The notes under the pieces: model-generated
Database searches by the model: none
What the model was told of the DNA's origin: nothing
Seen by the model: only the letters and a program-made list of their open reading frames with translations
Made by a program: the position numbers and the translations under genes
In this document: piece by piece, positions 1 through 9,712 of the stretch
Layout: each line of letters opens with the position of its first letter
Position numbering within the stretch: position 1 is the first letter of the stretch
From: KBS-96 sp963722585
GTDB taxonomy: Bacteria > Acidobacteriota > Terriglobia > Bryobacterales > Bryobacteraceae
Direction: 5' to 3'
DNA length: 64,000 nucleotides
Assembly (NCBI GenBank): GCA_963722585.1
Contig: CAVRNU010000019.1
Coordinates: 62,001-126,000 of the forward strand

Positions 1-1191
1 GAGCGAATCGAGCGTATCCATCGCCGGCTTGGCTTCGGGCAAAGCGTATTTAGCCAAGGGGACCTGAATGTTCCGCCACCGGTCGTTGTGAATCGTTGCA
101 TGTGCAACCGTGAGTTCGTAGACCTCATTCGCCTGTTGCGCCATGGGCGTATTCAGGACGGCAAGGTTGACGCCGTTTGCCAGATCCGCACTGCTGAACG
201 ATCCCACGGTCGTGCTGTCTATCTGGAGAGCATAATTCCCGGGCTTAAGACCGGTGACGCGAAGCGGCTCCTCGTTCAGAGCCTCCGTGACATCGGAGCT
301 GTGTATCGCGAGCGCCATCAATGCCCCATCTCCACCGCCGGTCCACTCCGCAAACGGCAGAGGCAGCGAGCTGTCCTGTTCGGTCCATTGAACGCCGTTG
401 CCACCCTTAAGATCCGAGACCTGAGCAAAATCCGCAAACTGCAGTTTCGGCACGCTTCCCGAGGCATCAATAGCCACGGAAGAAACAGTCGGCCTTGCGT
501 TCCACGCCTTCAGAAGCTGCTCGGCCATAATCAAATGTCCGGAGATGGCAGGATGAACCCGATCGGGCAATATCTTTTGCGCATCGGCGGGATTCGCTGA
601 ATTCGCCTTCTCGAGCATCGCAACCATAGGAGAGTTAAAGTCCGCGACAATAAGGTTCTTTTGCCGGCCGTAATTCGCGATCCATTTACTGAAGCTCAGG
701 AGCACAGCGTTGTACCCGCCGGGAAACGTGGGCGGCCGTGTAACGTCATCGTATGGTGAGGGCTCAATGAGCGTGATTCGTATGCCCGGATCGGTCTTTT
801 GAACCGTGTTGACGATGTACTCATAGCCGTTGAAAAACGTGGTGTCATTCCCCGGCGTTTCCGGCTGATACCGTCCATCATTCATTCCCAGCATGATCGT
901 CATCACTGTCGGCTTGTAGGCGAGTACGTCCCGCTGCAGTCGGAGATCAATAGGCCCACCACCGCCGCCGCTCACTTTATCGCCGCCCCATCCCGAGTGA
1001 AGGAAGGTCGCATCCAACTTCGGATAGCGCGTCAGAACAAACGTTTCCGTGAGAACTGTGTAGAGGCGCTGATCGGTGATGCTGTCGCCATAAAAGACGA
1101 CGCGATCGCCCGGTTTTAAATAAAATGCGTCAGCCCCAAAGACCGCCGTGGCCGAGACAAGCGCGGCCAGGACACACAAACCTCTTCGCAT
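1..1191 (-). CDS. SGNH/GDSL hydrolase, secreted, 3' end beyond window
   Basis: My own reading of the minus strand gives an open frame of 397 codons from ATG at 1191 running off the left edge. A signal peptide (MRRGLCVLAALVSATAVFGA) is followed by the GDSL block I motif YGDSIT, with nucleophile Ser about residue 37. Next come a block II glycine (GWGGDK), a block III asparagine (LGMND) and the block V Asp-x-x-His (DRVHPAISGH). The full SGNH set is therefore present. About 130 further residues follow block V, forming an unassigned C-terminal domain. The family hydrolyses esters or acetyl groups, often on polysaccharides; the substrate here is unknown. It is divergent from the GNAT gene. The stop lies outside the window. 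Confidence 0.85.
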   Translation of the reverse strand, partial: MRRGLCVLAALVSATAVFGADAFYLKPGDRVVFYGDSITDQRLYTVLTETFVLTRYPKLDATFLHSGWGGDKVSGGGGGPIDLRLQRDVLAYKPTVMTIMLGMNDGRYQPETPGNDTTFFNGYEYIVNTVQKTDPGIRITLIEPSPYDDVTRPPTFPGGYNAVLLSFSKWIANYGRQKNLIVADFNSPMVAMLEKANSANPADAQKILPDRVHPAISGHLIMAEQLLKAWNARPTVSSVAIDASGSVPKLQFADFAQVSDLKGGNGVQWTEQDSSLPLPFAEWTGGGDGALMALAIHSSDVTEALNEEPLRVTGLKPGNYALQIDSTTVGSFSSADLANGVNLAVLNTPMAQQANEVYELTVAHATIHNDRWRNIQVPLAKYALPEAKPAMDTLDSL

Positions 1192-1339
1192 ATGCGTTTC
1201 AAAATGGGTATTGAACCTTTAGTGTACCGTCCAGGGCACTGCCGGTTGGTGGCGTTGTGCGCGGTTCAAGCAAGCGCCGCCTGCTATCCTGCCCCTCGGC
1301 ATGCTCCAAGCTTGCCTTGGATCGGTAACAGGTCTCGAG

Positions 1340-2107
1340 ATGACGATATCAGCCCAAAAGGTGGAACTGGAGGATATCCAGCCCCTTCGCGCATTGTTTC
1401 TTCAGGAAACCAACTTTCAGATCCGCTATGACGCGTGTCACGAGCGTGGCTGGACTGACTCGTATCTTTTGATGATGGACAATCTTACGGTCGGCTACGG
1501 CTCGATCAAGGGGCGAGAAATTAAAGACCGGGACACGGTATTCGAGTACTTTATCGTGCAGCCGTTCAGAAGGAAGGCGAGCGAAGTGTTCAGAGAGCTG
1601 CTAGCCGTTTCTGAGGCTCAATTCATTGAATGCCAAAGCAACGACCTGCTGCTTTCTTCGATGCTTTACGAATTCTCTCCCTCAGTAAGCGCCGATGTGG
1701 TGTTATTCGAAGATCACGCCGCTACCGAGTACGCTGTTCCAGGCGCGCTCGTTCGCCGCAGACACAGTGACGATCAGATCTTCGAGCACAGAACTGAGCC
1801 GGTTGGGGACTATGTGGTGGAACTGAGTGGAGAGGTCGTCGCAACCGGCGGGTTCTTGCTCCACTACAACAGGCCTTTCGCGGATTTGTACATGGAAGTT
1901 CGGGAGGATTACCGCCGGCGCGGAATCGCGAGCTTTCTGTTGCAAGAGGTAAAGAGGGAATGCTGCCTCGCGGGTAGGGTTCCGGCGGCCCGGTGCAATA
2001 TTCGAAACGTGGCCTCGCGAGGAGCACTGACCAAAGCCGGTTTGAGAGTGTGCGGCTTCATGCTGATGGGCAAGGTAGACAGCCTAGCCAATGAAGCAGC
2101 AAAATGA
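1340..2107 (+). CDS. Tandem GNAT-family N-acetyltransferase
   Basis: About 255 residues. The second half carries a clear GNAT motif A, VREDYRRRGIASFLLQEV, the acetyl-CoA pyrophosphate-binding R-x-x-R-x-G/A loop. The first half resembles a degenerate GNAT fold (VQPFRRKASEVFRELL where motif A should be), so the protein looks like a tandem GNAT with only the C-terminal domain clearly competent. I chose ATG 1340 over the upstream in-frame start at 1301 because the family-like sequence begins there. The stop overlaps the 5' region of the following ADOP permease frame, and translation may be coupled. The acceptor substrate cannot be inferred. Confidence 0.75.
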   Translation: MTISAQKVELEDIQPLRALFLQETNFQIRYDACHERGWTDSYLLMMDNLTVGYGSIKGREIKDRDTVFEYFIVQPFRRKASEVFRELLAVSEAQFIECQSNDLLLSSMLYEFSPSVSADVVLFEDHAATEYAVPGALVRRRHSDDQIFEHRTEPVGDYVVELSGEVVATGGFLLHYNRPFADLYMEVREDYRRRGIASFLLQEVKRECCLAGRVPAARCNIRNVASRGALTKAGLRVCGFMLMGKVDSLANEAAK

Positions 2108-2114
2108 AGGCGTG

Positions 2115-4694
2115 ATGTTACAGGACATTCGCTTGGGGCTAAAGATGCTGGTTAAACATCCGGGCTCGAGCATCATTGTCGTTTTCACTCTAGCGCTGGC
2201 GATTGGCGTGAACACTGCCATCTTCAGCGTGCTGAACGCTGCGCTGCTGAAGTCGCTGCCGGTGCGCAGCCCCAATGACCTCGTGATGCTCACCGACCCC
2301 AACGCTTCTATGGTCCTGGGCGGAATGCAAACGGGGCCACGGAGTCTATTGAGTTACCCCGAGTTTGTGCGAGTGCGCGATCGCTCGGCAACAATGTCCG
2401 GCATCTGCGCTTCCGGGTTACGGCTCGAGCGCTGGCCGGTTCGCGTCTCGGGCGGCACGCAAGAAGAAGCGCGTGGCCACATGGTTAGCGAAAACTATTT
2501 CTCTGTCTTCGGCGTGCACCCCGCCATCGGTCGCTTCTTCACGCAACGTGATGCCGCGGGAGCCGGCAAAGATCCATATGCTGTCATCAGCTACGACTAT
2601 TGGCAGCGAAGATTCGGCGGGAGTGCCGCCGTGCTTGGCACGCCGATTCGGTTTTACCGCACCACGCTCATCGTTATTGGCGTCGCAGCAAAGGGTTTCC
2701 GAGGCGAGACCGTGGGTCAAGATCCGGATGTATGGCTGCCGATGATGATGCAGCCGCTAGTTATGCCAAGCGGGGATGGGTTGCACGACCCGTCTTTAAT
2801 GTGGCTGCACGTTTTCGGGCGTCGGAAAGCCGGCGCGACCATCCCGCAGGTTCAGGCGGAAGTGAATGTCTTGTTCCGCGGAATCCTCACGACCAGGTAC
2901 GCCGCTACGATGCCGGCACAGGCTCAAAGAGACGCCCTCAATCAATACATCGTCGTGAAGCCTGTACGCACAGGCGCATTCCATGGCCACGACGAGTTTT
3001 CCGAACAATGGACAATCCTATTGGCGCTGGCCGGCCTGGTTTTGTTGGTTGCATGCGCGAATGTCGCAACCCTGCTGGTGGCCCGATCGACCGCGCGTTC
3101 CCGGGAAGTAGCCATACGCCTTTCGATCGGCGCTTCGAAAGGACGGCTCGCGCGGCAGCTGCTGACCGAAAGTCTACTGCTGGCGGCGCTGGGCGGTATC
3201 GCCGGCATATTCGTGGCAGTAATGGCTTCACCAGCTTTGCTTCGGCTCATATCCGATGCCAATGACGGATTCAGACTTTACGGGGGCATGGACCTGCGAG
3301 TGCTGGCATTTACCGTGTGTGCGACTCTGCTGACAGGCATTCTGTTTGGGCTTGCTCCCGCGTTTCGCGCAACGCGTACAGCCGTCAACCAAACACTTAA
3401 GGAGACCGGCCGTAGTACAACGGGTTCGAGGCAGCGGGCGCTAGCCGCAAAGACCCTCGTTGTGGCGCAAGTGGCACTCTCACTTCTGCTTGTTTTCGGA
3501 GCCGGACTGTTCCTGCGAAGCTTGTGGAATCTGCAATCGGTCGCACTCGGGTATCCACAAGGAAATCTGTTGCTCGTCAACGTGGATAGTTTCAACGCTG
3601 GTTATCGGGGCGTACGCGCTGTCAATCTATATCATGAACTGGCGGCGCGCATTCGCGAGATTCCCGGTGTGCGCGCTGTCAGCTATTCCGATCGTGACTT
3701 GCTCAGCGGGTTCGACGGGGCTTTCCCAGTTGCGGTGGAAGGATTCGCACCCCAGAACGACGACGATCGCGGATCGACCGGCGGTTTTGTCGGTCCGGCA
3801 TATTTTTCAACGCTTGGGATTCCGATGCTGCTGGGGCGGGAAATCGGTCCGCAGGATACGGCAAATTCACCGGGCGTTTGCGTCATAAACGAGGCGTTTG
3901 CAAATCACTTCTTTGCCGGCGGTAATCCGTTAGGCAAACACATTACGAGCACACTCCCAGACGAGCAAGGGAACGAGGTGAGGCGCTCGATGGAGGTGGT
4001 GGGCGTTGCAAAAGACGCCCGTGTCAGTTCACTGCGCGGCGCGATCGATCCAAAATTTTACACGCCTGCGGATCAAACCGGGGGCCCGTCGTGGTTCGAA
4101 ATCCGCACTGCGAGTGATCCAAAACGCATGTTGAATGCTGTCAGAGTGACGATTCTTGCAGTCGATGAAGACTTGAGCGTGCAAAGCGCGCGAACTCTTA
4201 ACGAACTGATTGACGCGCAGAACGCGCAGCCGAGACTGATTGCGCGGCTTTGCACGATTTTCGCAATTATCGCACTGATCCTTGCCGCAGCGGGACTTTA
4301 TGGCGTTTTGTCGTACAGCGTTGCGCGCCGGACAAACGAAATAGGGATTCGCATGGCGCTTGGCGCGGACAAGAGCAGGGTGACCGGCATGATTCTCAAA
4401 GAGACGGCATTCCTGGTCGCTACCGGCGTGATGGCCGGCTTGGGCGCGGCGGCCCTGAGTGCGCGGCTGATGACGAGGCAACTATATGGACTCAATGCGA
4501 CGGGGCCGCGCTGGTCGCTGGCTCGGTATCAACATGTGGACAGCGCGACACAGTTGTTCGGAATTGGCGCCATGGACCCCCTCACGATGGGAGTGGCGGT
4601 CAGCGCGCTCACTTTGATCGCTTTCCTAGCCGCTTACATCCCGGCATTGCGCGCCGCGCGCGTCGACCCGGTCAATGCATTGAGACATGAGTGA
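2115..4694 (+). CDS. ADOP-type ABC transporter permease 1 (MacB/FtsX family)
   Basis: About 859 residues. It starts MLQDIRLGLKMLVKHPG, a typical acidobacterial orphan permease start, followed by a first transmembrane helix (LALAIGVNTAIFSVLNA). Order: helix 1, MacB-type periplasmic domain, three-helix FtsX core (LALAGLVLLVACANVATLLVA and following), central helix (VAQVALSLLLVFGAGLFL), second periplasmic domain, and C-terminal FtsX core ending ALRAARVDPVNALRHE. The duplicated layout without an adjacent ATPase is characteristic of ADOPs. ATG 2115 is preferred to 2091 because of family alignment and a GAAGG just upstream. Near the C-terminus, between RQLYGLNATG and MDPLTMGV, about 20 extra residues appear relative to the other copies here. 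The substrate is unknown. Confidence 0.9.
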   Translation: MLQDIRLGLKMLVKHPGSSIIVVFTLALAIGVNTAIFSVLNAALLKSLPVRSPNDLVMLTDPNASMVLGGMQTGPRSLLSYPEFVRVRDRSATMSGICASGLRLERWPVRVSGGTQEEARGHMVSENYFSVFGVHPAIGRFFTQRDAAGAGKDPYAVISYDYWQRRFGGSAAVLGTPIRFYRTTLIVIGVAAKGFRGETVGQDPDVWLPMMMQPLVMPSGDGLHDPSLMWLHVFGRRKAGATIPQVQAEVNVLFRGILTTRYAATMPAQAQRDALNQYIVVKPVRTGAFHGHDEFSEQWTILLALAGLVLLVACANVATLLVARSTARSREVAIRLSIGASKGRLARQLLTESLLLAALGGIAGIFVAVMASPALLRLISDANDGFRLYGGMDLRVLAFTVCATLLTGILFGLAPAFRATRTAVNQTLKETGRSTTGSRQRALAAKTLVVAQVALSLLLVFGAGLFLRSLWNLQSVALGYPQGNLLLVNVDSFNAGYRGVRAVNLYHELAARIREIPGVRAVSYSDRDLLSGFDGAFPVAVEGFAPQNDDDRGSTGGFVGPAYFSTLGIPMLLGREIGPQDTANSPGVCVINEAFANHFFAGGNPLGKHITSTLPDEQGNEVRRSMEVVGVAKDARVSSLRGAIDPKFYTPADQTGGPSWFEIRTASDPKRMLNAVRVTILAVDEDLSVQSARTLNELIDAQNAQPRLIARLCTIFAIIALILAAAGLYGVLSYSVARRTNEIGIRMALGADKSRVTGMILKETAFLVATGVMAGLGAAALSARLMTRQLYGLNATGPRWSLARYQHVDSATQLFGIGAMDPLTMGVAVSALTLIAFLAAYIPALRAARVDPVNALRHE

Positions 4695-4746
4695 CCGGTT
4701 GGGCTTGCGTGTACGTACCCGGTCGCCAGCATGTATCATCGAATAT

Positions 4747-4770
4747 AGGGCCTCCAGATGCTGAGGCCCT
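4747..4770 (+). other. Perfect 8-bp hairpin just upstream of the DUF1549/DUF1553 gene
   Basis: AGGGCCTC (4747-4754), an 8-nt loop, then GAGGCCCT (4763-4770) form a perfect stem ending 12 nt before ATG 4783. There is no T-tract, so it is not a standard terminator. It could affect translation initiation or mRNA stability, which is inference. Confidence 0.45.
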
Positions 4771-4782
4771 GCTGTGAAGTGC

Positions 4783-7700
4783 ATGACAAACTTTCGTCGC
4801 ATCGCTGTCTGGCTCCTGTCCGGACTCTGCTGTTCAGTTCCCATCGCTCTACGCGGAGCGACCGTCGATTACAGCAAAGATATTGCACCGCTGCTCCAAC
4901 AATCGTGCGGGAAATGTCACGCGGGCAGTGCGGCTATGGGGCAGCTCCGGCTCGATTCGGAAGCCGCGGCTCTGCGGGGCGGAAAATCGGGACCAGCTAT
5001 CGTCCCAGGCAAAAGCGGCGATAGCCTTCTCATCAAGCGTGTTCTTGGTTTAACCGATGGCCCGCGAATGCCGATGGGCGGCGATCCGCTGCCTGCCCGG
5101 AAAGTGCAGCTCCTGCGGGCGTGGATTGATAAAGGCGATTTTTCAGAAGCGAAAGCTGAGGCGGCAAAGGGCGAGGCAGTTCAGACGGCCGGCACTGGAT
5201 CTTCGCCGATGTTCGCGACGAAAGTCCGGCCGATTCTGTCGGCGCGCTGCTATCAGTGCCACGGGCCCGAGACGCAGCAAGCCGGATTGCGGCTCGATTC
5301 GCTGAACGCGATTCTAAAGGGCAGCGATTCCGGGAAGATCGTGGTTCCGGGTCATAGTAGCGACAGCCGGATCATCCGCCGCTTGCTCGCCAAGGAGCGC
5401 CCTCAGATGCCTTACGGCGGCCCTCCGCTGAGCGCCGATGAAATCTCGACCATTCAGGAATGGATCGATAAGGGCGCGACGGGGCCCGATTCGACCGCTC
5501 CGACCGCCTCCACGAGGCCGCTGAAGCATTGGGCTTACATCAAACCAGTCACGCCGCCGATTCCGAACGTTAGCAACCCATCTTGGGTGCGCAATCCGAT
5601 TGATAATTTCATACTCGCGAAGCTCGACAAGGAAGGACTGAAGCCTTCGCCTGAGGCCGATAAAGCGACATTGATCCGGCGCGTTTATCTCGATCTGATC
5701 GGGCTTCCGCCGAGTCCGAGGGAAGTCGACGAATTCTTGTCCGACCGCAGCCCGAATGCCTACGAGAAAGTGGTCGACCATCTGCTTGCTTCACCGCATT
5801 ATGGCGAGCGCTGGGCCAGGCAATGGCTCGATATGGCTCGTTACGCCGACACCAACGGATACGAGAAGGACAACCGGCGAACCGCCTGGGAATATCGCGA
5901 TTGGGTGATTCGCGCGTTGAACCAGGACATGTCGTTCAAAAACTTCACCATCGACCAGATTGCCGGCGACATGCTGCCTAATCCGACTAAGGACCAGTTG
6001 ATTGCGACCGGTTTCAATCGCAACACGATGCTGAACCAGGAGGGAGGCGTCGATCCGGAAGAATATTACTGGTATGAGCAGGTGGACCGCGTGAACACGA
6101 CTGCATCCGTGTGGCTTGGCTCGACGCTTGGCTGTGCGCAATGCCACAACCACAAGTTCGATCCATTCACGCAGAAAGACTATTACCGATTTCTAGCTTT
6201 TTTCAGTAACAGCGAATACCAGGTGGTGGGTGGGCACTCCGAGCAATATGCATTGGAACCGGATCTCGAATTGCCGACGCCGGAGCAAGCGGTAAAAAGC
6301 AAGGCCCTCCGCGAACGCATGGGCAAATTGCAACAAACGCTCGACACGCAGACGCCCGAACTCGACGCGGCTCAGACGAAATGGGAAGCGGACATGCGGG
6401 CGGCGGGAAGCGCTTGGGCGCCGCTTCGTCCCGAACGAAACGAGTCGGCGGGCGGCGCTACATTAAAGGTCCTTCCTGATGCCTCGATTTTGGCGAGCGG
6501 GAAGAATCCGTTCGCCGACACATACACGCTAACGGCACGCACGAATGAAAAACAGATTACCGGCGTGCGCATCGAGGTCCTGAACGATAAGAGCTTGCCG
6601 CATGGTGGTCCGGGCCGCGATGCGGAAGGCAACTTCTTCCTGAGCGAATTCGACGTGGAAGCGGCTCCGGCGGACCAGCCCGAAGCAAAGCGGCACGTGA
6701 TTTGGAAAACCGCGAAAGCGGACGAGGCGCAAAACGGCTACGACATTTCAAGTCTCACCGCGAAAGAGAGCGATGTGCGTGGCTGGGCAATCGACGCGTC
6801 GCCCACAGGTGCAGCGGGAGAGCGGCAGGCAGTCTTGATTCCCGACCAGCCATTCGGATTTCCGAGCGGCACGATTCTCACGGTGACGCTTAAACACGAG
6901 ATGCGTCACGCGACGCGCAATCTCGGGCGCTTTCGCCTGTCGGTGACCGGGGTGAGTGAACCCGATTTTATTGTCCTGATTCCGGCGCGCATCAGGCCGA
7001 TTCTCGACATCGCTCCTGAAAAACGCACGCCTGAGCAGAAAGAGAAGCTCTCTGCTTCCTATCGAGCCGTTTCGCCGCTGCTCGACGATACGCGGAAGCA
7101 GATGGCGGAGCTGGGAAAATCGCTGAAGGCGTTGGGAATTGCGACGGCGATGGTGATGCAGGAACGCCCTGGATATGCCCGTCCCACCGCCTACATTCGG
7201 GAACGTGGCAGCTTCATGAGCAAAGGAGATGAGGTTTATGCCGATGTTCCTTCGGCCTTGGGGCGGTTGCCGGGCGATGCAATGCCCAACCGGCTGGGCC
7301 TGGCCGAGTGGTTGGTAAGCGACGACAATCCGCTCACGGCGCGAGTCACAGTGAACCATTTTTGGGAGGCGATCTTCGGTCACGGGATTGTCGAGACGGC
7401 CGAGGATTTCGGCACGCAGGGAGATCCGCCTTCGCATCCGGAGATGCTCGATTGGCTGGCAACCGAATTCATGCGCGAAGGATGGGACATGAAGAAGATT
7501 CAGCGGCTGATCGTTACGTCGGCGACGTACCGCCAGTCGTCCCGCGCTACGCCCGAATTGCTGGCTCGCGATCCTTACAACAAGTTGTATGCCCGCGGCG
7601 CCCGGTTTCGCGAGGAAGCCGAGATGGTGCAGGACATCGCGCTCTCTGCGAGCGGATTGTTGAGCGACAAGATGTATGGACCGAGCGTGTTTCCGTATCA

Positions 7701-8220
7701 ACCCGAAGGCATCTGGGATGTTCCTTACAGCAAGGACAAATGGGTGGAAAGTGAAGGCGAAGACCGGTACCGGCGAGCGATCTATACCTTTATGCGGCGG
7801 AGCGCGCCGTACCCAAGCCTCGTAACTTACGATGCGCCCAGCCGCGAGTTCTGCACCATTCGCCGTGTCCGGACGAACACCCCATTACAGGCGTTGACAG
7901 CGCTCAACGATCCATATTTCTTCGACGCCGCCCGCGCTCTGGCGAAGCGAATGGTGAACGAAGGCGGAACTGATGACGCGAGCCGCGTAACGTACGGTTT
8001 CAAGCTGACAGTTTCGCGAAATCCAACACAAGCAGAGCTCGATCATGTGCTGAGCTTCTACCAGCAGCAGCTTCAGCGCTACCGGCAGGATTCGGCTGCG
8101 GCTCTTCAGACTACAAACGCGGAGCCTTCAGCCAACAGTTCACAGGCGCCCGAACTCGCCGCCTGGACTATGGTGGCGAATGTCTTGTTAAACATGGACG
8201 AGACGATCAGTAAGGAGTAA
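4783..8220 (+). CDS. Secreted DUF1549/DUF1553 protein with planctomycete-type cytochrome c domains
   Basis: About 1145 residues with an N-terminal signal peptide (RRIAVWLLSGLCCSV). Two PSCyt1-type haem segments carry CGKCH (about residue 42) and CYQCH (about 156). DUF1549 (PSCyt2, about 270-480) has the typical RYADTNGYEKD stretch and a third CAQCH at about 451. A middle region of roughly 300 residues may hold a carbohydrate-binding-like fold. DUF1553 (PSD1, about 825-1090) follows with NRLGLAEWLVSDDNPL and TPLQALTALNDP. The architecture is well known in Planctomycetes and Acidobacteria and is usually paired with a DUF1501 protein, as here. The biochemical role is unestablished; a redox function tied to polysaccharide use is often proposed. 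ATG 4783 is preferred over GTG 4774. Confidence 0.9.
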   Translation: MTNFRRIAVWLLSGLCCSVPIALRGATVDYSKDIAPLLQQSCGKCHAGSAAMGQLRLDSEAAALRGGKSGPAIVPGKSGDSLLIKRVLGLTDGPRMPMGGDPLPARKVQLLRAWIDKGDFSEAKAEAAKGEAVQTAGTGSSPMFATKVRPILSARCYQCHGPETQQAGLRLDSLNAILKGSDSGKIVVPGHSSDSRIIRRLLAKERPQMPYGGPPLSADEISTIQEWIDKGATGPDSTAPTASTRPLKHWAYIKPVTPPIPNVSNPSWVRNPIDNFILAKLDKEGLKPSPEADKATLIRRVYLDLIGLPPSPREVDEFLSDRSPNAYEKVVDHLLASPHYGERWARQWLDMARYADTNGYEKDNRRTAWEYRDWVIRALNQDMSFKNFTIDQIAGDMLPNPTKDQLIATGFNRNTMLNQEGGVDPEEYYWYEQVDRVNTTASVWLGSTLGCAQCHNHKFDPFTQKDYYRFLAFFSNSEYQVVGGHSEQYALEPDLELPTPEQAVKSKALRERMGKLQQTLDTQTPELDAAQTKWEADMRAAGSAWAPLRPERNESAGGATLKVLPDASILASGKNPFADTYTLTARTNEKQITGVRIEVLNDKSLPHGGPGRDAEGNFFLSEFDVEAAPADQPEAKRHVIWKTAKADEAQNGYDISSLTAKESDVRGWAIDASPTGAAGERQAVLIPDQPFGFPSGTILTVTLKHEMRHATRNLGRFRLSVTGVSEPDFIVLIPARIRPILDIAPEKRTPEQKEKLSASYRAVSPLLDDTRKQMAELGKSLKALGIATAMVMQERPGYARPTAYIRERGSFMSKGDEVYADVPSALGRLPGDAMPNRLGLAEWLVSDDNPLTARVTVNHFWEAIFGHGIVETAEDFGTQGDPPSHPEMLDWLATEFMREGWDMKKIQRLIVTSATYRQSSRATPELLARDPYNKLYARGARFREEAEMVQDIALSASGLLSDKMYGPSVFPYQPEGIWDVPYSKDKWVESEGEDRYRRAIYTFMRRSAPYPSLVTYDAPSREFCTIRRVRTNTPLQALTALNDPYFFDAARALAKRMVNEGGTDDASRVTYGFKLTVSRNPTQAELDHVLSFYQQQLQRYRQDSAAALQTTNAEPSANSSQAPELAAWTMVANVLLNMDETISKE
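8212..8217 (+). promoter_or_regulatory. Shine-Dalgarno of the DUF1501 gene inside the preceding gene's 3' end
   Basis: AAGGAG lies over the last codons of the DUF1549/DUF1553 gene, 7 nt before ATG 8225. It fixes the start and suggests coupled translation of the pair. Confidence 0.7.
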
Positions 8221-8224
8221 AGCG

Positions 8225-9691
8225 ATGAAAGACCCGGCACTCGATCCATCCGTAGAATTGCTCAGGTCGGAGACCCGGCGGCATTTCTTCCGCCAGGCGG
8301 GATTCGGCATTGGCGCGACCGCGCTAACCAGTTTGCTGAACCAGTCGTTATTCGCCTCAGGCGGCATCGACAGCACAAATCCACTGGCCGCAAAAGCCCC
8401 CATGTTCCCGGCCAAGGCGAAGAGCATCATTTATCTGTTCATGGCAGGCGCGCCGTCGCAAGTGGATCTGCTCGACCCGAAGCCCACACTTCAAAAATAC
8501 GACGGCCAGAACGTGCCGCAGGAGCTCATGAAGGGCCAGCGGTTCGCCTTCATAAAAGGGACGCCGAAGCTGCTCGGTTCGCCCTATGAGTTCAAGCGGT
8601 GCGGCCAATCGGGCGCCGAGATTTCCGAGTTGCTTCCACACCTGCAAGAGATCGCGGACAAAATCGCAATCGTCCGTTCCGTCCATACCACGCAATTCAA
8701 TCATGCGCCCGCGCAGATCTTCATGAACACGGGCTTCCAGATCATCGGCCGGCCCAGTATGGGCGCGTGGATGACGTATGGATTGGGGAGCGAGTGCAAG
8801 AATCTGCCGGGCTTTGTCGTCTTGATCTCCGGTGAAAATCAGCCAGACGGCGGAAAGGCATGTTGGGGCAGCGGTTTTTTGCCGACTGTGTATCAGGGCG
8901 TCGAATTCCGTTCGCAAGGCAGCCCTGTCCTGTTCCTGAACAATCCAGGCGGCGTCTCCGATCCAACGCGGAGGGAATCGCTCGACCTGTTGAAGAATCT
9001 GAACGAGATGCATCTGGCCGCGAACGGCGATCCGGAAATCGTCACGCGAATCGCTTCGTACGAAATGGCCTACCGAATGCAGTCGAGCGTGCCGGAACTT
9101 GTGGATATTTCGAAGGAGCCGGCCGCCATTCATGAGATGTATGGGACCGCGCCGGGCAAGAAATCATTTGCGAATAACTGCCTGCTGGCGCGGCGGCTGG
9201 TCGAGCGCGGCGTGCGGTTCGTTCAGCTCTACCATCGCGGCTGGGATAATCATGGCACATCGAGTCACGACGATATTGTGAACCGCTTACCCAGTCTGTG
9301 TCAGGAGACCGATCGCGCGGCCGCGGCTCTCATCACCGACTTGCAGCAGCGAGGACTGCTCGAGAGCACGCTGGTCGTCTGGGGCGGCGAATTCGGCCGT
9401 ACTCCCATGAACGAAGCGCGCAATAATTCAAAATTCCTAGGGCGCGACCATCATCCGCGCGCGTTCACGATGTGGATGGCGGGTGGGGGCATCAAACCGG
9501 GCATCACAGTTGGCAAGACGGACGAATTGGGTTACAACATCGCCGAAGATCCAATTGAAGTCCACGACATTCACGCCACGATCCTAAGTCAGATGGGGAT
9601 TGACCACACGAAGCTGGTCTACCGGTTCCAAGGGCGCGACTTTCGCTTGACGGATGTCGCGGGCAATGTTGTGAAGCAGCTGATCGCGTAG
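8225..9691 (+). CDS. DUF1501 domain protein (alkaline-phosphatase-like fold), Tat-type leader
   Basis: 488 residues. The N-terminus RRHFFRQAGFGIGATALTSL is a Tat-like twin-arginine leader. The body carries DUF1501 landmarks: IYLFMAGAPSQVDLLDPKP, the QLYHRGWDNHG segment and VVWGGEFGRTP, followed by GRDHHPRAFTMWMAGGGIKPG. The family is distantly related to sulfatase/alkaline phosphatase folds and is almost always encoded beside DUF1549/DUF1553 proteins. Only 4 nt separate it from the upstream stop, so the two genes form an operon. It is convergent with the beta-barrel gene. The substrate is unknown; secretion as a folded protein is inferred from the leader. Confidence 0.9.
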   Translation: MKDPALDPSVELLRSETRRHFFRQAGFGIGATALTSLLNQSLFASGGIDSTNPLAAKAPMFPAKAKSIIYLFMAGAPSQVDLLDPKPTLQKYDGQNVPQELMKGQRFAFIKGTPKLLGSPYEFKRCGQSGAEISELLPHLQEIADKIAIVRSVHTTQFNHAPAQIFMNTGFQIIGRPSMGAWMTYGLGSECKNLPGFVVLISGENQPDGGKACWGSGFLPTVYQGVEFRSQGSPVLFLNNPGGVSDPTRRESLDLLKNLNEMHLAANGDPEIVTRIASYEMAYRMQSSVPELVDISKEPAAIHEMYGTAPGKKSFANNCLLARRLVERGVRFVQLYHRGWDNHGTSSHDDIVNRLPSLCQETDRAAAALITDLQQRGLLESTLVVWGGEFGRTPMNEARNNSKFLGRDHHPRAFTMWMAGGGIKPGITVGKTDELGYNIAEDPIEVHDIHATILSQMGIDHTKLVYRFQGRDFRLTDVAGNVVKQLIA

Positions 9692-9712
9692 AACAGGCAG
9701 TCTAGCGGAAGA

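Noticed and set aside
2365..3265. Long plus-strand open frames inside ADOP permease 1
   Set aside because: They lie in other frames of a clearly coding permease, lack family motifs, and are shadows of GC-rich coding sequence.
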